DNA of 64,000 bases, taken from NCBI GenBank assembly GCA_037974965.1, contig JBBPFI010000015.1, forward strand, positions 717,001 through 781,000, in the 5' to 3' direction. Origin of the DNA: Dacryopinax spathularia. Its lineage: Eukaryota > Basidiomycota > Dacrymycetes > Dacrymycetales > Dacrymycetaceae. The notes under the pieces were generated by a model that saw only the letters and a list, made by a program, of their open reading frames with translations, ran no database searches and was not told the DNA's origin. Of this stretch, positions 1 to 11,220 are shown piece by piece (position 1 is the first letter of the stretch; each line of letters starts with the position of its first letter). A program made the translations under genes and the position numbers.

Positions 1-1026
1 ACTCTCGCCCCCAGCCGGACCAGTAGCAGCCGCGCTCGCCGCTGGGTGAACCGGGGCGGGCACTTCCTTGGGCAGCATACTGTCCAGGTATGGCTGGATT
101 ACCTCCCCCTCCAGGATCCGGAAGACGCCCTCTTTCCCTAGTGAGGCTACTTTTGCTTGCTCGTGCACGCCTGCGGGGCCGAGGATGCCAATGGAAGTGT
201 TGTGGATCGTCAACTCCTTGTCCTGCTGCAGCGTCTCGCGCAGTGCGTGCAGTCCATGTCGGATCAGATCCTCCAGGGAGCCTACACCACGCTCAGTTCT
301 AGTATCTGGGCGACTGGGGAAGAAGACGCACAGTTTTTAAACTCCTCAAAGTGTTTCTCCAAATACGTCTTCGCGCTCTGGCTCCTCGCCCCGATACTCA
401 TCGCAAAGTACTCATAGCTGTTCCCAGCAGGCGAGAACTCGTACAGATGCGGCCCGCTCTGATCCTGTCCGATCACGAGCAGGCCCACACCGTATGGCCG
501 CCTGCCGTATTCTTGCGTGTTTACTTGCGCGCGGTCGGCGATGGCGGAGACGAGGCGGTTGACGGGGACGGGGCGGTTGAATGTCATGCGGGAGGCCATG
601 GCTTGTTGGCGCATGAAGTTGCTGCATACCATTTCAGGAACAACGAGCAGTCGCAACGAGATGTATGCGCACCTTAGAACACGTGCATCGGATGTTAGAC
701 CAGCAATAGCGATCCCGACATGGTCGTCTATCCTGAACATCTTCTGCTGATACGAAGCGAGCTCTCCCGATGACCTCTGCGAGCACAGTTAGCATCACTG
801 ACAGCACTCAGACCGTGCGGCGCACCTTCAGTGCCAACAGAATCGCATGCGTCTTCGAGCGCATCCCAACCGCCGCACTTCCTTGCTTAACAGCCTCGAG
901 CGCATACTCGACCTGATGAAGCCTTCCCTGTGGGGAGAAAACAGTATTGTCCGAATCATAAGTGTTCCTGAACTACTCTCTCTCATCAGCCTCATATTTT
1001 CCGGATATATGCGCCATGCTCACCAT
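1..1026 (-). CDS. PRE5: 20S proteasome subunit alpha-6 (PSMA1/Pre5), 3' end off the window
   Basis: Structural alpha-ring subunit of the 20S proteasome core. Reading the minus strand, spliced pieces give the alpha-subunit signature ([20 protein letters not shown]), then the KxHA-type segment, [19 protein letters not shown] and [20 protein letters not shown], in the order and wording typical of the PSMA1/Pre5 branch. The first coding exon appears to be only the start codon (1024-1026), followed by a gtgagc donor. Exon 2 restarts at 972 with FRNTYDSD, which exactly restores the family N-terminus MFRN. At least three further introns follow. The C-terminal exon (about 250 down to 1) reads [20 protein letters not shown] and then an Ala/Pro-rich tail that runs off the edge, so the stop codon is not seen. 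The gene is divergent from BOL3, 254 bases away. Confidence 0.93.
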
Positions 1027-1280
1027 TTTGAAGCAAAGGAGAGGGAGTGCGGAGAAGGTGACGACTACTGGACGGTACGAGGATGCCTGGAATGGCCCTG
1101 CGAACCAGGTTACGCGTCGTCGTCCCAGGGCGCGAGATTTTGGTTCCGTAGGGGAAAGGTGCTGACGCGTTCTTGCTGACTAGTCAACTTTGACCAGTAA
1201 AGAGCGCCCGATGACGCTGGGCGAATGCATTCTTAGGTCTAGGACTGCTCGTTAGTGTTCGAGTACCGAAGTACTCCAGA

Positions 1281-1764
1281 ATGTCGTTATTTGCAAGGTC
1301 AATAGCACGCCCCTTGCGGACAGTGCCCACCCGCTCGTTCGCACGGACATTCGCGACCACCCCTCGCGCCTGGAATGCCGCCCCGACACCAGCACCAGCA
1401 GAAGGCCGCCAACTGCTAGAAGGCGAGAACGCAATAGCAGCCAAGCTGATCGAGAAATTCAAGCCGAGCAAGATAGAGGTCGAAGACGTTTCCGGTCTGT
1501 CCCCGTCTCCTTTTCCTACTCCTGAAGAATCATGCTGAGGCGATGATACGAAGGCGGGTGCGGGACGTTCTATGCTATCACGATCCAGAGCAGCGCTTTT
1601 ACTGGCATGCCGTTGGTGCAGCAGCATAGACTTGTGACGAAGGCTATTAAGGAGGATATTGAGGGGATACACGGGCTTCAGGTAAGCCTGACTTTATGCG
1701 CTTCGGATTCTCTATGAGTGCCTGACCTCCTTGCCAGCTAAAGACAATACCGGAGACACCATGA
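1281..1764 (+). CDS. BOL3: BolA-like mitochondrial iron-sulfur cluster factor
   Basis: BolA3-type protein that helps hand [4Fe-4S] clusters to mitochondrial client proteins together with Nfu1 and glutaredoxin 5. Three exons (1281-1494, 1554-1681, 1738-1764) join in frame and end LKTIPETP-stop. The first about 35 residues are rich in Arg, Ser and Ala with no acidic residues, as in a matrix-targeting presequence. The BolA domain follows: KIEVEDVSGGCGTFYAI, then MPLVQQHRLVTKAIKEDI with the invariant histidine of the family, then GIHGLQLKT. The GGCG cysteine and that histidine are the expected cluster ligands. The donor of intron 1 is gtctgt, a weak but used form. BOL3 (Aim1) is preferred over BOL1 because of the GGCG motif and short length (about 120 aa). 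The assignment within BolA rests on motif recall. Confidence 0.9.
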
Positions 1765-2224
1765 GGCCGTCACTACGATGATTGAGGAGCTCCGCCTGCA
1801 TCACGTACGGTATACCCACTAGGGGTTTACATCGTGGCCAGGAGACACACTAAGTGGTATAGTGGCCAGATGTCGGTCGTGGACGGGCGTTCTTCCCGAC
1901 TGGCCCCGCAAACATTTGTAATACTTTCATCCTGACTATTCGAAAACCAACGCGCAATATCTGTATTACGTATGTCTGCTAAGTAATGAGATATATTCCA
2001 AACTCTCAAATACAAGACAAAACACAAACAAGAAAGGCTCATTACAAATCGAACATGATATAATTCCGAAAATCCGGAGGATTGTACGTATGTATGTATG
2101 AGATTAGGGGGTATTGGATCGTCAAGGGGTCATTACGATGTTCAAGCGTTAAGATCTGAGCCACCAGCCTTCAGAAATTGTCTGCTCAGAGGGGAGCGGA
2201 GGTAGAAGGCAAGAGGGCCAGTGG
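1765..2224. other. Convergent intergenic spacer BOL3/GPC1
   Basis: Space between two convergent stop codons. It is AT-richer than its neighbours and presumably holds both 3' UTRs. No open reading frame with recognisable content and no repeat was seen. Confidence 0.6.
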
Positions 2225-4186
2225 TTACTGGTCCTTCTTCTCCTGCTCCTTTAGCTCTTGCGCGACTTGTTTCTCTTCGTGCAGCTCGTTCAGGTTTAGC
2301 GTCTCGACATCGCCTTTCACGTCAGTGGGAACGTTAATGGGGGAGAAACCGAGGTCGGAGGCTACCATCACTGGTGAGGTGGAATGAGATTCTGCATCTG
2401 CTTCGGAAGGCGGCGAGGATGGCCCAGGCGAGGAAGAAGCGTTTGATGCGGCGGATGAGGCTTCGGCGAGTTCTTTGCGGAGTGCTTCGAGTTCGCGCTC
2501 GAACCTGATGGGCTGTTAGTGAGCACAGCGTGGCAGGATTAGCCTGTACGAACTTCCGCCCGAAAACTTCGATGTAGTAGCCTCCACCATTCCAGGTCGC
2601 GACGGAGAAAATAAACATGAGGAACACCGCACTCCACGTTCTGCTGTTATATAGCAAGAACAGCGCAGGCAACTCAGTGAGGAGGGAGTATACTGCAAGC
2701 TGGGTGAGACCTTGAGCTCCCGGATTATCAGTAGAAACCCTTACCTAGCTGGCCAGCCATAAATGAAATCTCTTTATATGCTGGCGGTACATGCCGCAGC
2801 GCTCGGCCAATAGCGCCGCGCTTGTCATTCAGCATATAGGAGAACGAAGTTATCCGTTTCCCGGCAGAAATCTTGGCTCCGCGGTCGATGATGATGAACT
2901 TCCAGTACAGGCCTTGCCAGACGGTATCTAATGCCAGACGTAAGAACACGGACTGAAATGCTGGACGTCAACGTACAGATCACACCGCTGAGCAAGAGGG
3001 CCTTCCATGGCTGCAAATGATCCAGGCCGACCAATGCCGGGAAGCGCTCCTCCGCATTAGGGTAGAAGTGTCTGTTGATTTCAGTAAGCAGTGCGCACAG
3101 AATGAACTCAAGATTCCAGGCTTACCGGATCACGGTGAACACGAAAGGCGGGTAAATATGGATGAAGAGCGACGTGATCTTCTCCGCGTCATGGAACACT
3201 AAGCTATTCCTCCACGTAATCACAGCGCTAGCGATCGGACCTATCAATATTGCATTGAGCCAACACGGAGTGCTGATACCCACAATCCATTACCGTGAGA
3301 AAGCAAATAGCAACTCTGGAAAAGGAACTTCGACTGTGGCATGAGCCAGATGTAGATGAAGTTCAGGACGTTGACGTAGTAGCAGAGATCTGAGCTTCAT
3401 TAAGCATTGAGGAAACGCTTGGTAGAGAAAGATACACACCGAAGAGGAAGTAGTGCCACGCCTTCTTCTTGAATGTGTAGACACGATAGGGGAAGGAGTA
3501 GGCGGCTTGAATTGTGTACGCAACGTGGATCCATCTAATCGCAAATGATCAGCCCAACAGCTGCTGACGAGGGCAGATAGACTGACTGCGGAGCCAAGCC
3601 GAACAGCAATGCGGATATAAGAACGGTTTGTACGCCGATGAAGAAGGATATCTACACCTCAGGTCAGGGGCCGTAACGCCTCCTTTTATCGCTGCTCACG
3701 CACCTTGCTCTTTAGCCTGACAACCTTAGACGAGTGCCAAGTATCGTACAATCCCGATATCCTGGTTGCAATCTGCCACTGTTCAGCGCCGAGCAAGCGG
3801 AAGCGACAGCCATCCTCACCTTCACCCTAAACTGCTGAAGCTCCTTTTCGAACGGTGTCCTCCCCGCACCTCGGGCTGCCAAAGCCTCGCCAGCCCTCGA
3901 CCTCAGCCGATCGCTCGTCTTCTTGAACTTCCTCTCGAGTAAATCGAAATGCGAGTCGAAGTATGTCTCGATCGTGTCTGTGTAAGCAAGGCATGCTTAG
4001 TGACTTTCTCTCCAAAACTGAATAGGGACGCGGGGGCGGCCCGGCGCGTCGGTACATACCGACCAAGGTGAATGCTGCGCTCCAGTCATTGTCCTCGTTG
4101 TTGTATTGTCCCGTAAGGGAGCTGATAGCTGTACCGCTGAGAGACTTCATTAGTCCAGGTCGTCGTGGGGCCGCGAGCTCTGCCAT
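2225..4186 (-). CDS. GPC1: Glycerophosphocholine acyltransferase (DUF2838 family)
   Basis: Integral membrane enzyme that acylates glycerophosphocholine to lysophosphatidylcholine, part of phosphatidylcholine remodelling. The translated minus strand carries the DUF2838/Gpc1 hallmarks in order. A soluble N-terminus has FDSHFDLLERKFKKTSDRLR. It is followed by YRVYTFKKKAWHYFLFDLCYYVNVLNFIYIW (split by an intron), ITWRNSLVFHDAEKITSLFIHIYPP and NGGGYYIEVFGRKFERELEALR, then an acidic Ser/Pro tail ending in EQEKKDQ. About eight short introns interrupt it. Hydrophobic segments fit the multi-pass topology. I chose the Met at 4186 (MAELAAPRRP); an in-frame start further upstream (near 4288) is less likely because it would leave almost no promoter to NDUFA12. 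Confidence 0.9.
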
Positions 4187-4411
4187 GTTCGAAGAGGAGG
4201 GAAGGAAAGAGAGGGAAAATGCCCTGGGAGAAGTCGTGGCTTTGGGTGCGCGTCGGCGCTGCGGGCAGACGACGTCAGGGGAGCGCACGCCCCGCTCTTC
4301 CCTCGGAGTTGCGGCTCCGGTGAGAAGCCTCGGAAGCAGTTGAGCGCTCCCTCGGGCTCGCTGCTCGTCTCACAGGAACTCGTCCAGTGCTGCAAGTTCA
4401 GTGAAGGCACC

Positions 4412-5005
4412 ATGTCGAACTCATTACACCGGTATATCCGGAATGTGTGGGCGATGGGGTTCAAGAACTACGTCCGGGCGATGTGGTACATCGGAGACGC
4501 GAAGTACGGAAGATTCGTAGGGCAGGACCAGTACGTCGTGTTCAAGCCTTCTCGGTCGAGTGACGGCCTTATGTGCTCTTCAGGTTCGGTAATAAATACT
4601 ACGAGAACTTGAACCCGGAGGAGGAGACTCCTGGTCGTCAACGATGGATTGACTTCAGCCAGGTACGTTTGCTATGAAAACTGACTGGAGCATCGCGCTG
4701 ACCTGTGCATCAGCACGACTTCAACGCTACCCAAATCCCCCCGGAGTGGCACGCTTGGATCAACCACATCCGAAAAGATCCTCCTGAGAGCGACTACGTC
4801 CTCTTACAAGCGAAGCGACCCAAGTGGATTGGGGTACGTTCATATCTTCCTTGCTGTGGTCATCGTAACTTATATCATTGGTAAGCCATGGAGAGAGAAC
4901 TTGACAGGCACTCGAGGCGCGTTCAAGACGTACAGTACGACGAAGCCGAAATTCCACCCGTGGGAGCCGAAGATCACACCACGGGGACCATCAGCAAGTG
5001 CATGA
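4412..5005 (+). CDS. NDUFA12: NADH dehydrogenase (complex I) subunit NDUFA12 / B17.2
   Basis: Accessory subunit of mitochondrial complex I. Four exons (4412-4530, 4584-4662, 4714-4833, 4886-5005) join without frame conflict into a protein of 145 residues, the normal size. Seen motifs: GDAKYGRFVGQDQFGNKYYE, then QRWIDFSQHDFNATQIPPEW, HAWINHIRKDPP and the C-terminal NLTGTRGAFKTYSTTKPKFH followed by PWEP. All are family signatures. The presence of this gene shows that the organism keeps a proton-pumping complex I. The gene is divergent from GPC1 (225 bases) and convergent with the L-2-hydroxyglutarate dehydrogenase gene (166 bases between stops). Confidence 0.94.
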
Positions 5006-5171
5006 TAGTTGCCAACAGCATCGTTCTAGATATTCCAAGTGTACAAATTCGAATCTATCGCTTCAAACGACCCAACCTCGGCAACCTGTCCGCTCCTGAA
5101 AGACCTACAATGTCTACCGTCCTGTCCCAAGAGTACTCCAATGCATATGCTTGCGTGCCACGGATCCACCG

Positions 5172-6635
5172 TTACCTTCCCGACTCATCTAATACCTGCT
5201 CCACGACCATCTCAGCCAACGCAAGGCTGCTGGTCAAACCAGGGCTTTCAATGCCCATAAGACTGACCATCCTTCCTGCTTTCTCTCCCTCCTGTTCCGT
5301 CCTCGCAGGCTGAACATGCAGCACGCCCTTCACATCCCCGCCTCTGCTCCAATCACTCCGCACAACAAAGTCCATAAACCCAGATCCTGGCCCAACCAAC
5401 TTCGGTCTTATCCCCACATAATCCCCTCTCAATCCCTCTTTCTTCACACCGGGCAGATAGCTCCTTATTGCAGCGTACATCTCGTCCTTCCTGCCTTCGC
5501 TCGGCTCGAGATAGCGGTTCCAGAAATCCGCTCCTTCCAGGTCCTGAGCATCTTCAGGCGGGGAGATCCATTCCACATCCGGACCGAACTTGATTCCTCC
5601 GTCCATGTCAATCGTGAGATGTACTCCCAGGCCAGCGTGTCCGTGCATCTTTCCTTCAAGATCCGGTGCGGGGTATATCAAATGTTGGACGTTCCTCACG
5701 CCCTCACCGCTGTAGCGGAGGTAAGACCCCTTTGCGAACCAGAGCGGGATGAGTCCCGGCCGATCCGGGTGGCTCGCCAGCCAGGAATTGAGGATCAGCG
5801 CACTTGACAATCCGGTGGAATTGATAAGCGTCCGCGTAAAGACAGCGCTCGGTTCCTCGCCCTTCGTGTGGATTTGGACAACCCAGCCTTCTTCCTCCGG
5901 TATTGGGTCGACACGCACGACCTTCGTACTCAGGAGGACGTTCCCTCCCTCCGATTCCTCCACTTCCCGCTCCAGTCCGGACATATAGGTGTGGGAATCG
6001 ATAATCCCCGATTCTGGACTCCAGAGCGCCGCAGCCACGTCGGGTGAAAGGTCCGGCTCCATCTCCCGCGCCTTGTCTCCGCTGATGAGCTCTGTGGGAG
6101 GCGCATGGGGGAGGTTGTATTTCGTCCTAAGGGAGACACAGTGCTCGTGTAGCTGGTTTATGTACTGTAGTTGGGTGGATGTGGCGGTCGTGAGCTTGCC
6201 GAGTTTCTTATAGGGAATGTTGTGGGATGTGCAGCGCTCGTAGAGGAGGTGTCGTCCTCTGAGGCACAGACGGGTCTTGAGCGAATCTGAGGCGTAGTGT
6301 ATCCCTGTTGTACGGATAAGCATGTATGGGCGACGATACCGGCGTGAGACGCACCGGCATGGATCACCTCACTGTTCCTTGAACTCGTCTCTTGACCTAC
6401 TTGCCCGTGTCTTTCCACTAGCACGGTCGATCGGTCGGGCCATGTAGAGACCAGTTTCTGCGCGACGGCAAGACCAACAACACCTGTAAATCCGTCTGAG
6501 CAAGATGCGCTCCCGGACGTGATCGATCGCCATACCAGCTCCGACCACCACATAGTCCACATCAAGATTCGGCTTGATGAAATCATAGCGCTTTGAGGCA
6601 TTAAGAGCCGTCACTAGCGGACGGACAGCCGACAT
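5172..6635 (-). CDS. L2HGDH: L-2-hydroxyglutarate dehydrogenase, mitochondrial, FAD-dependent
   Basis: Oxidises L-2-hydroxyglutarate to 2-oxoglutarate, a metabolite-repair reaction that removes a by-product of malate dehydrogenase. Three exons: the first encodes MSAVRPLVTALNASKRYDF and the start of the FAD fold, the second completes YVVVGAGVVGLAVAQKL and SSRNSEVIHAG, the third (from about 6312) encodes the rest. The Rossmann GxGxxG and the SSRNSEVIHAG motif of the DAO/L2HGDH group are visible. Further on are GDKAREMEPDLSPDVAAALW, GSYLRYSG, LGVHLTIDMDGGIKFGPD and the C-terminal GIESPGLTSSLALAEMV. Length about 440 aa is normal. Intron boundaries gtatgg/ttacag and gtgcgt/aacag restore the frame. 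Confidence 0.93.
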
Positions 6636-7107
6636 AGTAGAACTTCAGCCCAAGCCCAGTGGATCTGATAGCAAAGGGGTATATGTAGGTACAGGTGCGA
6701 AGGTGGAGATTCCCACCGAATGGTGGACAAGCGGGAACCGAGAGGACCCTGGGAAAGGTAAGAACAACGTCATGATTTGGCCTAGCTATTCTGGGACCAC
6801 ATATTTGGTGCAAGGGAAAAAAGGAAAGGGCGCGGCTAAGCTCGAGTGGAAGGCGGCGGGTATAGTAACACAACCGTTGTTGGGATCAGTGGGTTCAATC
6901 AGCAGGAAACTCATACAGGACGGCGTCTGCTTGCTCTCCAAGATCGGAGGATCGGGAGGCGCTATGATTGGCTCCGTGAGACCCGGCATCAAAAAGTCGC
7001 ACTTTGTCCACGACATTCATTGACTGTTTCCCTGAGCACCGATCGCGGCGACGAGCTTAGGGGAAAGCTCGGCGGCGCATACACTCAGCTCATCCCCTCC
7101 TCGAACG
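6636..7107. promoter_or_regulatory. Divergent promoter region L2HGDH / RGG-protein gene
   Basis: 472 bases between two outward-facing start codons. Small open frames on both strands have no recognisable content. No TATA box is clear. The 3' part directly before the ATG at 7108 is GC-rich and probably a 5' UTR. Confidence 0.5.
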
Positions 7108-10100
7108 ATGAGCAAGCGCCAAAACCCGTTCCAACAGCCCTTCTCACCTGCACCTATCCGTCCACCAGCACCGCCGATGCCACCGGCCCCAGCGGGTCAG
7201 CCCGCGCCAGGCTTTGACTACAACGCGTACTGGGCGCAATGGCAGCAGCAGCAACAAGCCTCTCAGTCTCAACCTCAAGCAGCTATGATACCCCAACAGC
7301 CAGGTGTGATCAGTGCTCCTCCACAGCCTGCTCAGCCTGCATACCCCAACTATGGATATTCCCCAGCAGCACAAGCACAACATGTGGCAGCTCAGCAACC
7401 GCCGCCTTTCGGATGGCCAGGCGGACCGGGAATGACTGGCGCGCCGTTTGGTGCAGCTCCAATGCCTGCAGTGCAGCAGCAACCAGTGATGTATCCGCAA
7501 CCTGGTCAACCTTACCCACCACCAGGCGGCATACAACCACCTATGAACCCATTCCTTGGCGTACCTCCTGCCGCCGGCATACCACCTCGTCCGCCGCCCC
7601 AAGCTCAAGGACCGCACCAACCTCTTGTTCACACACCACCTCATCATGCTCCTGGAGGAGGCGGAGGTCCTCCCGCAAAACGAGCGCGTTTCGATAATCC
7701 TGGTGGAATACAACCACCCACTCTAGGTCAAGGAAACTTCCAACAACCGCCTTTCCCGCAAGCTCAACCGATGCAGCAACAACAACAGCAAGGCCGTGGC
7801 CCGCAGAACAACCCAAGATTCGGAGGCGGAGCGAGGGGTGGCATGAACGGAAGGAGGGACAATGGTCCCAACCGAGGAGGACGACCCGGCATGGGCGGTG
7901 GGCGGGATAATGGAGGCGGACCACGGGGCGGTATGAGTGGCCCATCCGGGATGAGACGAGATGGACCGCAGACCGGACCGCCGCAAGCGACTCCTATGGC
8001 TCAACCAGGTCGTGGTATACCTCGTGGGCCTCGCAAGACGGACGATAGTAGCAGCAGCTTCAGCTCGAACGGCCGAAGAAGAGGCGACGATTTCCGTGAC
8101 AATCGCGTGGATCGACGTGGTGGCGGTGCATTACGTCCATTGGCTCGTATGGAGAGCTTGACGCTAGGATCGACCAGTGGACATGTGAGCGATGGCGCGA
8201 GTAGTGTTGCTGCGGAGAATCAGAGCTTGGGCGACTTCAGGATTGTGGGCGTGCTGTGGGAGGGTGTCTGGAGTTGGGGGGTGCGAAGGTCAGGGGAACC
8301 GGAGATAAACGAGATGGGCAAGGCGAAACTCACCTCTCCGACGAATGGGAAGGAGACCGAGGAGCCAGCCAAGACCGGCCTGAAGAGTGAAGACTCGGAA
8401 GATGCGACTGGGGAAGAAGGACAAGTCGAAGCCCAATTACATCCCTTGATGTCAAGTCCACCTCTTCAGGCATCGGCCATCGACGCGTCCAACCCAGCAT
8501 CATCGCAGACTCAGCTGCTCACCCCGCCACCTGTGTCCCTTCCTCCTGCACCTGGCGCTCCCTCTCGAGAAACATCCCGACTACGCATATATTTCCACAC
8601 ACCTATCAGCGCGTCCCAGGCATACTCTCGGGCTCACAACCAAGTCCGTGCAGGAACGAGGCGGAAAGAACGGGAACGTGCTGCCGAAGACGAGGATGGC
8701 CGCAGTGGGAAGCGCTTGAAGGAAGAACCCGACTCGAAGGAGAAGGATGAGGATCCCGATGCGGCTGAGGAGGTCGACCGGGTGATGCGGGAAATCCAGC
8801 GCGATCTGAAAGAGGAACAGGAGAGGAAGGCCAAAAGTGAAGCGAGCGAAGCAGCGCCCGGCAATGACACCACGCAAACTCCTGCGACCGAGTCCGTCGC
8901 TCTCCCTGGTCGCGATCCATCCCCTACTCCATCTTCAGCTCAGGCGGCAGAGACGGTCGATAAGACCGCCTCCACGACTTCAGACACGCTCAATGACGAG
9001 CCGAAAGAAGAGGGAGAAGCGGACATCGCCCCTCCGGAATCAGAAGTGGATCAGGCTGAATCTCAGCTGCCAGAGTGGCCGTCATCCCAGATGGACGGCC
9101 TGGAAGAAAGCCAGATCAGCCAGTTGGTCACTCCGTCCATGTCCATCTCCCAACAGGTACCGCTTGGCGGCGAGGAGAGCCATTCCCCAGAAAGCCAGGC
9201 GGTCCAAGATGCTGGTGACGATGGTGACGAGAAGGGTGAAGTGAAAGAGGAAGGAACCGTGAAGGACGAAGAGATGGAGGTTACGGAGGGTGGGGATGAC
9301 AAGGTGAGATTGCTGCGTGTTTCTATGAGAGGGAAACTGAATAGATGCGCTAGACTACTCTCACATCTGTCGTTCATGAAGAACCAGCTGCTGTGGTATC
9401 TGCATCAAAGACTGCCCGGACAGAGCCAGAACCAAACCGTATCTCGATCTCGTATGCGTCGTCGTCCCGACGGATGGTCATCAATAGCTCGACTATCAGG
9501 CGGATTAGGATATTCCGCCAGGAGGGCAGGATAGAGATCACGGTCGTGATCGAAAGGCGCGGGGATGATGGTGGTTTCAAAGGCATCCTGGTAAGCGTCT
9601 CTCAATCTAGGGTTAAACGTATCCGCTGATCATGTGTCACAGTTCGAAGCGGAGACGTCTGAGCACAACTTCATTGAGGTCATCCCTTCAGCCAGCACCT
9701 GCACAGACGTGACCATCCCCCCCCTGCACACTGCACTCCGACCTTTGGGCGAGCAGCCTGAGAGTATCCTTTTTCAGGTCTTCACGGACAAGGATCGCCC
9801 ACTGAGTGAGCCGAAGTGGGTGAAGACGGGCGATGTTAACGACTACATTGGACCCGACAGAGAAGAACATGCTGCTATTCCCAGCTGGAAAGGCAAGATC
9901 GAGATTGTCGATCCTGATAAGGTCGGTTCGTTTTTCAGACTTCGTGATCGCCTCTAACGCCATCACAGCCAAAAGTTCAAACTTTGGAAACGATCATGGA
10001 TGGTTGGGCTGTGAACTCTGTCATTGCTCAGCAGAAGGATCGCGAGCGTTTCCTTTCTGAACACATGCGCAACCAGCCGGACAATCTCCTCGAGATCTTG

Positions 10101-10436
10101 CTCCGGCTGGTCCGTGGAGAGCGTGCATCTGCGGCGACGCACATCCATCCTTTCTCGTTGTCGGGTCCATTGGCCGCGGCCATGCCCCCGAACGCCGACC
10201 ATGCCCATCAGCAGACGCACGTCAGTCTGGCTGTGGTGGCTTTGTATCGTATTGCTGTCGATTACGCGAAGAAGGCTGGGGCTGAGGAGAAGGAGGTATC
10301 GGACAAGGCTGGAGACATCATCAAGTCTCTTCCTACCCATCTGGTTTGGAAAGCGTTGGATGGTATGTTCCGCGATTGGCTGCAGACGAGCGTGCCAGGT
10401 GGCGGAAAGCGACCTCACCATGGTGGCCGTTCCTAA
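7108..10436 (+). CDS. Large low-complexity RGG/PQ-rich protein with conserved C-terminal region, function unknown
   Basis: About 1,000 residues in at least four exons. Residues 1-200 are Pro/Gln/Ala-rich with several polyglutamine runs (prion-like composition). Residues about 230-300 are an RGG/GGR segment (GGARGGMNGRRDNG, NRGGRPGMGGGRDNG), a composition typical of RNA-binding proteins. The middle is acidic and Lys/Glu-rich with likely coiled coil and nuclear-type basic clusters. The C-terminus, in exons about 9388-9588, 9643-9921 and 9969-10436, is globular: SYASSSRRMVINSSTIRRIR, IEITVVIERRGDDGGFKGIL and WVKTGDVNDYIGPDREEHAA. It is followed by a helical domain ending in HHGGRS. Introns at 9589 and 9922 join the frame cleanly; the junction near 9304-9388 is not resolved. 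A role in RNP or condensate biology is only inferred from composition. I do not recognise the C-terminal domain. Confidence 0.72.
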
Positions 10437-11220
10437 GCGCGCTCAGAATCATCTTTCCTTCCGTTCAATTGCAGATGTTTCTTTCAGTTGTCAATTTCGT
10501 GTCGTTAGGTGGATGGATCGACTCGTTGCGATATCTTTCTCCCATGTTTTGTGCATCATTCTTCCTATGCAGTGTCACCTTTTGTCACATCCCATCCGTC
10601 GCACAAAAGCGAGTGATTGTCAAGTGACCTTGCACTCATCTTCTCTCACTGACGTTGGGTTTAACTACGAGAGGGAGGACATCTCTGGGGTCATGGTTGC
10701 TTTTTCTCTCGTGTGAAGAAAGCTTGCTATGGCCGAGGCCATCAGCTGAGCTCGGAGCCCCGGTGGAGGTCCTACATCCATAAGCATCTGTCGAAGCCGT
10801 AATGGCTTCCTGGTCTGGACAAGGTACAGGTATGATATCCTGGAAGCACGAGGTAGGGTCGAACATAGAGAGCGAAAGCGTAACTGAAGACTGGTTGGGG
10901 TGGTGCAGTATGGAGATCAAAAGTTGCGCTGAGGGTTACAGAATCGGACCTAGAGCTCGCGAGTCGCTATCGCCCTGTCTTTTTATGGAGGTACGTGAAA
11001 ATGGGAAAATAAAGCGACATGCGTGCCTGTGAGGCACCGAAGAAGCGCCCATCATTGTCGAAGACCGTGTTCATCCTTCCTAGTTGGGATATTTGTTTCC
11101 ATCTGTGCCCGCCCCTGGCCTTCGCGCCGCTCGCGTCCACCGCGCTCCGTATACTCGCACATTATTCTAAGCACGACAAGTAGTTTGATCAGTATTGTCT
11201 GATCAGTACATATCGTCGAA
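10437..11220. other. Spacer upstream of THO2
   Basis: About 780 bases holding the 3' UTR of the RGG-protein gene and the THO2 promoter. A pyrimidine-rich, CG-rich block lies just before 11150. No coding content recognised on either strand. Confidence 0.5.

Noticed and set aside
7144-7945. Long minus-strand frames opposite the RGG-protein gene
   Set aside because: Shadow frames of GC-rich, Gln/Pro-coding DNA (Trp/Arg/Leu-rich translation); no exon logic.
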